Shown piece by piece: positions 16,811 through 24,724 of a DNA stretch of 64,000 nt. Every line of letters begins with the position of its first letter. Position 1 is the stretch's first letter. The notes below the pieces were generated by a model. That model ran no database searches. It was given only the letters and a program-made list of their open reading frames with translations, and was not told the DNA's origin. This DNA comes from Gemmatimonadota bacterium (lineage in GTDB: Bacteria; Gemmatimonadota; Gemmatimonadetes; Longimicrobiales; Gaopeijiaceae). A program made the position numbers and the translations under genes. Location: NCBI GenBank assembly GCA_041390125.1, contig JAWKQN010000005.1, positions 62,001-126,000 of the forward strand. Direction: 5' to 3'.

Positions 16811-18010
16811 GTGGCCAGGAAGGCAGTCTCACGATCCCAGGTCCGCGACACGCTGTGGCGCGCGCGGCCCTGCCAAGCAGTGGCCCATGCCGTTTGTGTT
16901 CTTTCCGGAATCACCTGGTGGACGTTGAGCGCCGAGCAGGGCGACGCACAGGTGGTTGGGGGTCACGAGCCAGTCGAATGGGGGATCGCCGATAGACCCC
17001 GACTGGAGATCGGGGGAAGCGATCGAGGGCCGACCTCCTTCGGCGCGATCGTTGGAGTGCTGCGCCTCGCGACCGGCGCGATTGTCGTGGGCGACGGAAT
17101 GGCGCGAGAACTCCGGTTCTTTGATCCTACCGGTGGACATCTCGCGTCGGTCGGCGGCAATGGGGAGGGTCCCGGTGAATTCCGGACCATGCGCCCTCCG
17201 CTCGCCTGCGCCGGCGACACGATCTGGGTGTGGGACCCGGCCTTGGGTCGCGTCTCCCTGTACTCGGCGGAGGGGACCTTCTTGAGGCAGGAGACGCTTC
17301 CTCGCACGGACTACGACACCGAATGGGCGCCGTGGTCCTTCGCCTGCAATGACGGCGGGGGATTCGCGGTGGTAAGCCGCAGCGCTCTGCAGATGGTTCC
17401 TCGGCAAGAGGGGCCCATGAGCGTGGACGTCCGCGTCGAGATCACGTCGCCCCGGGGGGACGTCGTGCTGGGGCCGTTTCCCGGCGAGGAGGCATACGCA
17501 ATCGACGGGATGATCGCGCCCAGACCGCTGGGGCGTGCGACGCGCGTCGCGTTGGGGGCCGATCGGGTGTATGTGGGCGTGGCCGACCGGTTCAGCATCG
17601 ATGTGTACGATTTCGACGGTCAGCTGCTGTTGACGGTCGGCGATGGCGCGGCGCCCATCGAGCTGACCGGAAGAAGGCAACAGGCGTTCATTGATGATGT
17701 CGTATCCGGAAGCCGCGATCCAGAGAGTTCGCGGCGGTTCTATCAACGGATCGACTTCCCCGACCGGCTCCCAGCCTTCGATCGCCTGATCGTTGACGAT
17801 CAAGGCGACCTGTGGGTGCGCTCCTTTCCCGAGCCCGGGATGCCGCGTGCTCGTTGGCACGTGTTCGATCCAACCGGGGTCGAACGGGCACAGTTGCAGG
17901 TCCCAGTTCAGTTCGAGATGTCCGCCGTCGACGATACGTCCCTGCTAGGCATATGGACGGATGCAGCCGGGATCCAATCCATCCGCGCCTATGCCCTGAC
18001 GCGTCGTTGA
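16811..18010 (+). CDS. Exported six-bladed beta-propeller protein
   Basis: 399 aa. The N-terminus has basic residues, then a hydrophobic stretch (QAVAHAVCVLSGITWWTLSA) that reads as a signal peptide ending near GDAQ. The body carries propeller repeats of NHL/6-bladed type: FGAIVGVLRLATGAIVVGDG, FDPTGGHLASVGGNGEGPGEF (the GxGEGPGEF turn is typical), VSLYSAEGTFLRQETL, and FSIDVYDFDGQLLLTVGDG. GTG at 16811 is preferred because GGAG lies six bases upstream; an open frame extends back to 16742. Function unknown; such proteins may be ligand-binding or scaffold proteins. Codon use is less G+C-biased than in neighbours (for example CCA, GTA and ATA codons). Confidence 0.75.
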   Translation: MARKAVSRSQVRDTLWRARPCQAVAHAVCVLSGITWWTLSAEQGDAQVVGGHEPVEWGIADRPRLEIGGSDRGPTSFGAIVGVLRLATGAIVVGDGMARELRFFDPTGGHLASVGGNGEGPGEFRTMRPPLACAGDTIWVWDPALGRVSLYSAEGTFLRQETLPRTDYDTEWAPWSFACNDGGGFAVVSRSALQMVPRQEGPMSVDVRVEITSPRGDVVLGPFPGEEAYAIDGMIAPRPLGRATRVALGADRVYVGVADRFSIDVYDFDGQLLLTVGDGAAPIELTGRRQQAFIDDVVSGSRDPESSRRFYQRIDFPDRLPAFDRLIVDDQGDLWVRSFPEPGMPRARWHVFDPTGVERAQLQVPVQFEMSAVDDTSLLGIWTDAAGIQSIRAYALTRR

Positions 18011-18027
18011 CATCCGCTGCGGACCCC

Positions 18028-19011
18028 CTACCGCCACGCCTCCACCAGATCGACCGCGATGCGTCCCAACGAGGCCTCCAGCTCGAAGAAGTCCCCGGTG
18101 TTCTGGTTGGTGAACACGGAGACCACGGTGGGGCCGCCCTCGTAGTACAGGATGCCCACGTCGTTGCCGGCGTAGGGTGGCCAGTCGCCGGTCTTGTGGG
18201 CCACCGCCGCCTTGCCCCGCATCTGCTGCGGTAGCCGGGACGCGTAGAACTGGGAACGCAGGATGCCGATCATCTCGCGCGTGGAGGCAGGCCCGGCCAG
18301 CTCGCCGCGCTCCAGTTGGGTGAGCAGGCGGGTCATCTCGCGCGCCGTGGTCCGTCCCAGCCAGCGGGCGGAGTCCCCTTCCAGCGCGAACGAGCGGGCG
18401 GCGGCCCCTTCGTCTCCCGGGAAGCCGCGCTCGTAGACCTCCCGGTCGGAGAGCGACGCGAACGCGGGGTCGGTGTCGATCCAGGTCTCGCGGAACAGAT
18501 CGCCGGTCGTGCGCAGCAGCCGCGTCTGTTCGTACCCCAACTCGGCCAGGAGGGCGTTGACGCGCGCCTGGCCCACCACGCCGATCAGGATGTCGGTGGC
18601 GGTGTTGTCGCTGGTGATGATCATCTGCGTGATCAGGTCCCGCACCGTGGGCTCCAGTCCCACCGCGAACGTCTGCAGCAACCCGCTGCCCCGGCGCAGC
18701 TCCTCGGGGCGGATCCGGTGGCGGGCATCCAGGTCCAGGCGGCCGGCCTCCGCGTCCCGGTAGGCCTGCACCATCACCGGGATCTTGATCACGCTGAGCG
18801 TGTTCATCGGCTCGTCCGCCCGTACGGCGACCGTGCGGCCGGTCGGGAGGTGCTCCGCGTAGAGGGAGGAGCGCGCGTCCAGCGCGTCGAGGCGCTCCCG
18901 GACCCGCGTCTCCAGGTCCGGCGCCTGGGCGGGCGGACCGGCATCGGCGGCCGGGGCACAGGCCGCGGCCAGGAGCAGGACCAGGGCGAACGGGGGACGA
19001 CGGCGCGGCAT
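18028..19011 (-). CDS. Class A beta-lactamase-like serine hydrolase, lipoprotein
   Basis: 327 aa. The signal peptide ends in a lipobox-like LLAAAC (Cys18). The penicilloyl-serine motifs are present: Ser73-Val-Ile-Lys76 (SxxK), Ser134-Asp135-Asn136 (SDN) and Lys273-Thr274-Gly275 (KTG). The omega-loop Glu of true class A enzymes (ExxLN) is not recognisable in the expected stretch before RTTAREMTRLL (221-230), so efficient beta-lactam hydrolysis is uncertain. It belongs to the beta-lactamase2/PBP-like hydrolase group; peptidoglycan or other amide hydrolysis is possible. ATG at 19011 gives the signal peptide. It converges on the propeller gene with only 17 bases between stops. Confidence 0.85.
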   Translation of the reverse strand: MPRRRPPFALVLLLAAACAPAADAGPPAQAPDLETRVRERLDALDARSSLYAEHLPTGRTVAVRADEPMNTLSVIKIPVMVQAYRDAEAGRLDLDARHRIRPEELRRGSGLLQTFAVGLEPTVRDLITQMIITSDNTATDILIGVVGQARVNALLAELGYEQTRLLRTTGDLFRETWIDTDPAFASLSDREVYERGFPGDEGAAARSFALEGDSARWLGRTTAREMTRLLTQLERGELAGPASTREMIGILRSQFYASRLPQQMRGKAAVAHKTGDWPPYAGNDVGILYYEGGPTVVSVFTNQNTGDFFELEASLGRIAVDLVEAWR

Positions 19012-19047
19012 GGCGGCCTCGGAGTCCGGGGTCGGTCGGGATCGGGC

Positions 19048-19087
19048 GGCTGGGCCCACTCTCGGGGGGCTGGGCCCACTCTCGGGG
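19048..19087. repeat. Two perfect tandem copies of a 20-bp unit
   Basis: The unit GGCTGGGCCCACTCTCGGGG occurs at 19048-19067 and again directly at 19068-19087. Each copy contains the palindrome TGGGCCCA. It lies in the divergent region between the beta-lactamase-like and S9 peptidase genes and could be a paired operator or a simple slippage duplication. Confidence 0.7.
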
Positions 19088-19250
19088 GCCGGGGCGGCCG
19101 GACGCAAGCCCCGCGGCGGCCCACGGGAGCGCCCAGCGTCAGCGCCTCGCCTGCCGCTTGCCCGGCCGCCTCCGCGCCCGGAGATTGGATCTTTCCGCAA
19201 ACCAGGGCCCACGCACCGGGCCTGAACTCGATCCACGCCAGGAGGCTCTC

Positions 19251-21866
19251 GTGGCCGCCACCCGCAGACCTTCGCTCGTCCCTCTTCGTCGAGCCGCCCT
19301 GCTGCTCGCGGCGACTGCCCTGCCCGCCGGCCTCCAGGCCCAGGACGGGAACGGCGGTTGGAACGCCGAGCAGGTGCTGCGCGAGGAGACCTACGTCGCG
19401 CCGCCCTCGTCCATCGCCGAGGCCGTGCTCGCGCCTCGCTACCTCAACGTCACGCTCAACGAGCTGAGCCCGGACCACGCGCGCTTCTTCAACGCGATCG
19501 GCGACGGACCGGTGACGATGGACCGCTTCTCCAAGCCGTTCCACGAGCTGGGCGGGGAGTTCATCGACTACCAGGCCAACCGGGCCCGGGCGCTCACCAT
19601 CCGCAGCGACGTGGGTCTGCAGATCATCTCCGCCACCGACGGCTCGGTGGTGGACGTCCAGATCCCGAACGGTGCACGCGTCTCGAACCCGTCCTGGTCG
19701 CCCGACGGGAGCCGCCTGGCGTTCTTCGCGCACCTCGACGACGCCACCCACATCTACGTGGCGGACGCGAGCGGGCGGAGCCGTCAGATCACCCGCTCGC
19801 CGGTGCTCGCGACCCTGTACACGGGCTTCGACTGGTCGGCGGACGGCCGCACGCTCGCCACGGTCCTGGTGCCGGAGAACCGGCCGGCCATGCCGCGGGA
19901 GAGTGACGTCCCCTCCGGGCCCCAGCTCAAGCTGACCACGGAAGGCGAGAACATGCTGCGGACCTACGCCAGCCTCATGGCCACGCCGCACGACAAGGCC
20001 CTGCTCGAATGGCACGCCACCGGCCAGGTGGCGCTGATCGACGTGGAGAGCCGCCGCGTCACCCGGGTGGGCACGCCCGCCATGGTGACGGATCTGGACC
20101 TCTCCCCCGACGCCCAGCACCTGCGGGTCACGCTGCTGCAGAAGCCGTTCAGCTACATCGTCCCCGTGCGCAACTTCGGCACCGAGGAGCAGATCTGGGA
20201 CCGGTCCGGCTCGGCCCTGGCCACCGTGCAGTCGGACTCGCTCGACCTGGGCGTGCGGGATCCCTCCCGCCCGCAGAACAACGGGTTCGGCGCCAACGCC
20301 AGTGGACGTCGGGAGATCGCCTGGCGCGCCGACGGAAAGGGGCTGACGTTCCTGGAGCAGGAGCCGCGGGCTGAAGGGGACACCGCCGAAGCCGAGGCGT
20401 CCTCCGACGAGAACGGGCGCGCCCGTCGCAAGGACCGGGTGATGCTGTGGGCGCCGCCCTTCGGCGAGTCCGACCTGTCGGTGGTCTACGAAGCCGACAA
20501 CCGCATCACCGCCCACCGCTTCTCGCCCGACCACGACTGGCTGTTCCTGTCCGAGCGACAGGGGCAGCGGGTGCACGAGTACGCGGTGGAGCTCGCCGCG
20601 CCGTCGGAGACGCATACGCTGGTGCGCTACGCCTCGGACGACTTCTACGCCAACCCCGGTACCATCCTCGGGCGTGACGGACGCGTGGGTGGAGGTGGCT
20701 TCTTCCGTCGCGGGCCACCCGCGGGGAACGGGGAGGTCGTGCAGATGTCTCCGGACGGCTCGTCCGTGTACTACGCCGGGACGGCCTACGCCAAGGATCC
20801 GATGGAGGAAGGCCCGCGCGCCTTCCTCGACCGCGTCGCCATCCGCACGGGCGAGAAGACCCGGGTGTACGAAGGGGACAACGACGACGTCTCCGAGCGC
20901 CTGCTGGCCGTCCTCGACGCGAGCGCCGGGCAGGTGGTCGTCAACCGGGAGAGCCTCACCCAGGTGGGGCAGTCCTACCTGCGGTCGGGCGCGCAGCTCA
21001 CCCAGCTCACGGAGAACCGCGACTACACGCCGGACCTGACGGCCGCGCCCGTGGAGCGCTTCGTGGTGGAGCGGCCCGACGGCTTCCGCTTCCGGGTCAC
21101 CGTCAACCTCCCGCCGAACTACCGGAAGGGCACCCGGCTCCCCGCGATGTTCTGGTTCTACCCGCGGGAGTACACGGACCAGGAGAACTACGACGAAGAG
21201 GCGCGCACCTACGACAAGAACGCGTTCCCGAGCTTCGGGACCCGCTCCATGGAGTATCTGGTCCGTCTCGGCTATGCGGTCGTGGAGCCGGACGCACCGA
21301 TCGTGGGGCGCCAGGGCCAGATGAACAACAACTACGAGCACGACCTGCGCAACAACCTCGCGGCGGTGATCGACGAGCTCGACCGGCGTGAGATCATCGA
21401 TCGCACGCGCCTCGGCATCGGGGGGCACTCCTACGGCGCCTTCTCCACGGCCAACGCGATGGTGCACACGCCGTTCTTCAAGGCGGGCATCGCCGGGGAC
21501 GGCAACTACAACCGGACCTTCACGCCGCTGTCCTTCCAGAACGAGGACCGGATCCTCTGGGACGCGAAGGACACCTACCTGTCCATGTCGCCGTTCCTGT
21601 TCGCCAACAACCTCACCGGCGCGCTGCTGATGTACCACGGCCTGCACGACCAGAACGTGGGGACGGATCCGGACCACACGCCGCGCCTGTTCCACGCGCT
21701 GAACGGCCTGGGCAAGACGGCCGCGATGTACAACTACCCGTTCGAGGATCACGGGCCGGCCACGAAGGAGACCCTGTTGGACCTGTGGGCCCGCTGGACG
21801 GCCTGGCTCGAGGTCTACCTCGAGAACCCGGCTTCCGACCGGACCGTCAGCGACGACCAGGGCTGA
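19251..21866 (+). CDS. Secreted S9-family prolyl oligopeptidase-like peptidase
   Basis: 871 aa. A signal peptide (LRRAALLLAATALPAGLQAQ) precedes a long N-terminal beta-propeller with WD40-like PD40 elements (NPSWSPDGSRLAFFAHLDD and others). The C-terminal alpha/beta-hydrolase domain has the nucleophile elbow GGHSYGAFS with Ser727, and an acid/His region ending EDHGPATKE. Large S9 members of this sort cleave peptides in the periplasm or outside the cell. GTG at 19251 is chosen because GGAGG at 19241-19245 has ideal spacing. The nearest downstream gene is convergent, with a perfect 14-bp hairpin between them. Confidence 0.92.
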   Translation: MAATRRPSLVPLRRAALLLAATALPAGLQAQDGNGGWNAEQVLREETYVAPPSSIAEAVLAPRYLNVTLNELSPDHARFFNAIGDGPVTMDRFSKPFHELGGEFIDYQANRARALTIRSDVGLQIISATDGSVVDVQIPNGARVSNPSWSPDGSRLAFFAHLDDATHIYVADASGRSRQITRSPVLATLYTGFDWSADGRTLATVLVPENRPAMPRESDVPSGPQLKLTTEGENMLRTYASLMATPHDKALLEWHATGQVALIDVESRRVTRVGTPAMVTDLDLSPDAQHLRVTLLQKPFSYIVPVRNFGTEEQIWDRSGSALATVQSDSLDLGVRDPSRPQNNGFGANASGRREIAWRADGKGLTFLEQEPRAEGDTAEAEASSDENGRARRKDRVMLWAPPFGESDLSVVYEADNRITAHRFSPDHDWLFLSERQGQRVHEYAVELAAPSETHTLVRYASDDFYANPGTILGRDGRVGGGGFFRRGPPAGNGEVVQMSPDGSSVYYAGTAYAKDPMEEGPRAFLDRVAIRTGEKTRVYEGDNDDVSERLLAVLDASAGQVVVNRESLTQVGQSYLRSGAQLTQLTENRDYTPDLTAAPVERFVVERPDGFRFRVTVNLPPNYRKGTRLPAMFWFYPREYTDQENYDEEARTYDKNAFPSFGTRSMEYLVRLGYAVVEPDAPIVGRQGQMNNNYEHDLRNNLAAVIDELDRREIIDRTRLGIGGHSYGAFSTANAMVHTPFFKAGIAGDGNYNRTFTPLSFQNEDRILWDAKDTYLSMSPFLFANNLTGALLMYHGLHDQNVGTDPDHTPRLFHALNGLGKTAAMYNYPFEDHGPATKETLLDLWARWTAWLEVYLENPASDRTVSDDQG

Positions 21867-21906
21867 GCGGACCGGGCGCACGCCCGGACCGCCGCCCGGC
21901 TGCACG

Positions 21907-21938
21907 AACGCCGTGCCCGCTCCCGCGGGCACGGCGTT
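21907..21938 (+). terminator. Strong hairpin terminator between convergent genes
   Basis: A perfect 14-bp stem, AACGCCGTGCCCGC (21907-21920) with GCGGGCACGGCGTT (21925-21938), closes a TCCC loop. It is located 40 bases after the S9 peptidase stop and 70 bases before the kinase gene's 3' end. There is no long T tract. Confidence 0.65.
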
Positions 21939-22009
21939 CCTCGCTTCGCGGGTGCCCCAGGGTGTTCGTCGGCGGGGCCCGCGCCCCCTCTCGCGAAGCC
22001 TGCGCCGGG

Positions 22010-24445
22010 CTACCCGCCCGCGTAGACTGCGGCGCGCTCCGGCCGACCCAGCGCGGTGTAGACGTCCACCAGCAGACGGCGCACGTCCGCCACCTGGCCG
22101 TGCTCCTCTCCGAACGCGGCCTGGAAGACCGCGAGGGCCTCGAGCGCCGGAGCCTCCGCTGCGGCTGCGTCCCCCTTCTGCACCAACAGGCGCGCCAGGT
22201 TCTTGAGCGCCAGCCCCAGCGTCGGGTGCCCGGGTGCTTGCAGGCGACGCTGGATCTCCAGGGCCTCGCGCGCGTGGGCCTCGGCGTCCTCGAAGCGGCC
22301 CAAGCGGCTCAGCACCTGCGCGAGGTTGTTGAGCGGCGCCCCCACGTCCGGATGGTCGGATCCGTAGAGGGCCCGGCGCCGCTCCAGGACGTCCTGGAAC
22401 AAGGCGGCGGCCTCCTCCAGGCGCCCCTGCCGGAAGTAGAGCGTGGCGAGGCTGTTGAGGTTGGTGGCCACCAGGGGATGGGTGTCACCGCGCACGCTGC
22501 GATTCAGGTCCACCGCGTCCCGCAGATAGGGTTCGGCCCGGTCCAGCTCGCCCAGCCGCACGAGCGTCAACCCGAGGTTGTTGAGCGCATTCCCGTAGGC
22601 GGAGACCGCATCCTCGTCCAGGCTCTCCAGGTCCACGCCGCGGTAGTGGTCCACCACCTCCTGGAAGAACGGGACGGCGAGTGCGTGGTCTCCGCGCGAG
22701 GCGTGGATCGCCCCGATCGACTGCGAGGCGTTGAGCGCCTGGGCATGGCCCGAACCGAAGAGTGCCTGGAAGTGGGCCCGGACGTCCCGGTACTCACGCT
22801 CGGCCGTCTCGTAGTCGCCTTGCTGCGTGTGGAGGAGCGCGAGGCCTCCTTCGACGGTGGCCACGTCTTCGTGGAGGTCGCCATGGAGATCCCTGCGAAC
22901 GGCGAGTGCTCTCTGCAGCAGCGGCTCGGCCTCGGCGAACTGCCCCAGATTCCGGTAGGCCGTCCCCACGGTGACGAGCAGGTCGGCGTACACGTCGGGC
23001 TGATCGCTCAGCGCCTCCGCGCGCGCGGCGCCGCGCGCCAACAGGTCCGCTGCGGACAGACGCCCCTGCTCCTGGAACGGATCGCTGGCGTCGAACAAGG
23101 ACACCAGGAACTCCTGTACCTCCTCGGCCCGCGTCAGGGCCACACGGACGCGATCGCGCTCGGCTGCCAGGCGTGCCGACTGCACCGCCATGGCGCCGGC
23201 GAATCCCCCGAGCAGGACCACGAACGCGGCCGCCGCAGCGACGCCCACACGATGTCGGCGCACGAACGTGCGCCATCGATACCGGCGTGAATCCGGCTGC
23301 GCCCACACCGGAAGGCCCGCCAGATAGCGGCGGATGTCCTCTGCCAGCGCGCCCGCCGAGGGATAGCGCCGGCCCGGCTCCTTGCGGAGCGCGGTGAGCA
23401 CGATCTGGTCCAGGTCCCCCTTCAGGGTCTGCGCCAGACGGGCCGCGCCGGTGCTCCGTAGCGTGCCGATGTCCGTGGCCTGCTCCGACGCGATGCGTCG
23501 GGACGAGGCCCGCACGCCTTCGCTCGGGCGTGTGGGTGGCTCCTCGCAGACGCGGCGGTGGAACTCCAGCACGTCGGGCTCGTCGAGCCGGAACGGCGGT
23601 GCGCCGACGAGCAACTCGTAGAGGAGGATACCGAGCGCGTAGACGTCGGTGCTCGTGGTGATCGAGCCCCCGCGGAGCTGCTCCGGCGCCGCATACTCCG
23701 GGGTGGCGAGCAGGAGCTCCCGGGTCTGCGCGGCCCCCTCTGTCTCCGGATCGGCCAGCAGCTTGGCGATGCCGAAGTCCAGCAACCAGGGTCGGCCGTC
23801 CTCGTCGACCACCACGTTGGACGGCTTCAGGTCGCGGTGCACGACCAGGTTGGTGTGCGCGTATTGCACGGCCTCGCAGATCGTCGCGAACAGCGCCAGC
23901 CGACGGGGGACACTCAGGCCGTGCTCGTCCGCCCACGTGGTGACGGGCAGACCGTCGATGAACTGCATGACCAACCAGGGGCGCCCGTCCATCGTGGCGC
24001 CGCCGTCGAGGAGCGTGGCCACGTTGGGGTGCTGCAGCCGGGCCAGGATCTGCCGCTCGGCCCGGAATCGCGCCTCCAGGGCCGGCGTGGCCAGATCACC
24101 CCGGAGCACCTTGAGCGCCACCTGCTGCCGGTATTGCTCGTCGATGCGCTCGGCGCGGTAGACCTCGCCCATGCCACCCCGGCCGATGCGCTCCACGATC
24201 TCGTAGCGCCCCAGGCGGTGTCCGGGGGGAAGCGTCCCCGCAGCCGGGCCCTGCTGCATGCGGGGGAGCCGCTCGAGCACCCGCAGCTCGGCGGCTCCGT
24301 CCTCGCCGGCCAGCATCGCGTCCACCTCCCCCCGCACGGAGGGGTCGTCACAGACCCGGTCGAGGAAGGCGGCCCGCGCGTCCCGGGGCAGCTCCAGGGC
24401 CTCCAGGAAGAGCTCTTCGATGCGGGTCCAGCGGGTCTCGGACAT
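22010..24445 (-). CDS. Ser/Thr protein kinase with C-terminal TPR repeats
   Basis: 811 aa. A short N-terminal helical region (residues 1-60) leads to a PknB-type kinase domain (about 80-345): GRGGMGEVY (88-96), catalytic Lys112, HRDLKPSN (203-210), DFG (223-225), and the TPEYAAPEQ substrate loop. A transmembrane helix (VGVAAAAAFVVLLGGFAGAM, about 400-425) is followed by many TPR units of the kinesin-light-chain/TPR_12 type, each with patterns such as AEPLLQRALAVRRDLHGDLH. The TPR part would be outside the cytoplasm if the kinase is inside. This combination is common in Gemmatimonadota and Acidobacteriota and probably senses or scaffolds through the TPRs. No adjacent phosphatase or target is evident. 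Confidence 0.93.
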   Translation of the reverse strand: MSETRWTRIEELFLEALELPRDARAAFLDRVCDDPSVRGEVDAMLAGEDGAAELRVLERLPRMQQGPAAGTLPPGHRLGRYEIVERIGRGGMGEVYRAERIDEQYRQQVALKVLRGDLATPALEARFRAERQILARLQHPNVATLLDGGATMDGRPWLVMQFIDGLPVTTWADEHGLSVPRRLALFATICEAVQYAHTNLVVHRDLKPSNVVVDEDGRPWLLDFGIAKLLADPETEGAAQTRELLLATPEYAAPEQLRGGSITTSTDVYALGILLYELLVGAPPFRLDEPDVLEFHRRVCEEPPTRPSEGVRASSRRIASEQATDIGTLRSTGAARLAQTLKGDLDQIVLTALRKEPGRRYPSAGALAEDIRRYLAGLPVWAQPDSRRYRWRTFVRRHRVGVAAAAAFVVLLGGFAGAMAVQSARLAAERDRVRVALTRAEEVQEFLVSLFDASDPFQEQGRLSAADLLARGAARAEALSDQPDVYADLLVTVGTAYRNLGQFAEAEPLLQRALAVRRDLHGDLHEDVATVEGGLALLHTQQGDYETAEREYRDVRAHFQALFGSGHAQALNASQSIGAIHASRGDHALAVPFFQEVVDHYRGVDLESLDEDAVSAYGNALNNLGLTLVRLGELDRAEPYLRDAVDLNRSVRGDTHPLVATNLNSLATLYFRQGRLEEAAALFQDVLERRRALYGSDHPDVGAPLNNLAQVLSRLGRFEDAEAHAREALEIQRRLQAPGHPTLGLALKNLARLLVQKGDAAAAEAPALEALAVFQAAFGEEHGQVADVRRLLVDVYTALGRPERAAVYAGG

Positions 24446-24592
24446 GGAGGTCGATCTCCGGGTCGGGTCTCAAGCGGCGTCCGCCGGCCTGGGCTCTGCC
24501 AGGATCGCGACGAACGGCGGGTGAGGAGGTCTGCGTACGAAGGACTCCGCTGGACGGGCGTCGCGGGTGGAGCGGGACCCGGGAACGTCGGA

Positions 24593-24622
24593 GGCCGGTG
24601 GATCCGCTGGGATCCACCGGCC
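24593..24622 (-). terminator. 13-bp perfect hairpin downstream of an S9 peptidase gene
   Basis: GGCCGGTGGATCC (24593-24605) pairs with GGATCCACCGGCC (24610-24622) around GCTG. It lies about 100 bases past the 3' end of the minus-strand S9 peptidase gene and before the kinase gene. A smaller hairpin, GGGCGC/GCGCCC, lies at 24677-24693. No T tract is seen. Confidence 0.5.
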
Positions 24623-24724
24623 CCGGCCTTCGTGCGTCAGGTGCCTCCGTGGCCGCGCCCGGCCCCGAGGAGGCGCGGGCGCCCGGAGCGCCCACGGTGG
24701 AGCGCCCCGGGATCGCGGGCCGCG

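Noticed and set aside
18804..21932. A 1042-codon minus-strand frame
   Set aside because: It is antisense to the S9 peptidase at 19251 and lacks any domain or signal.
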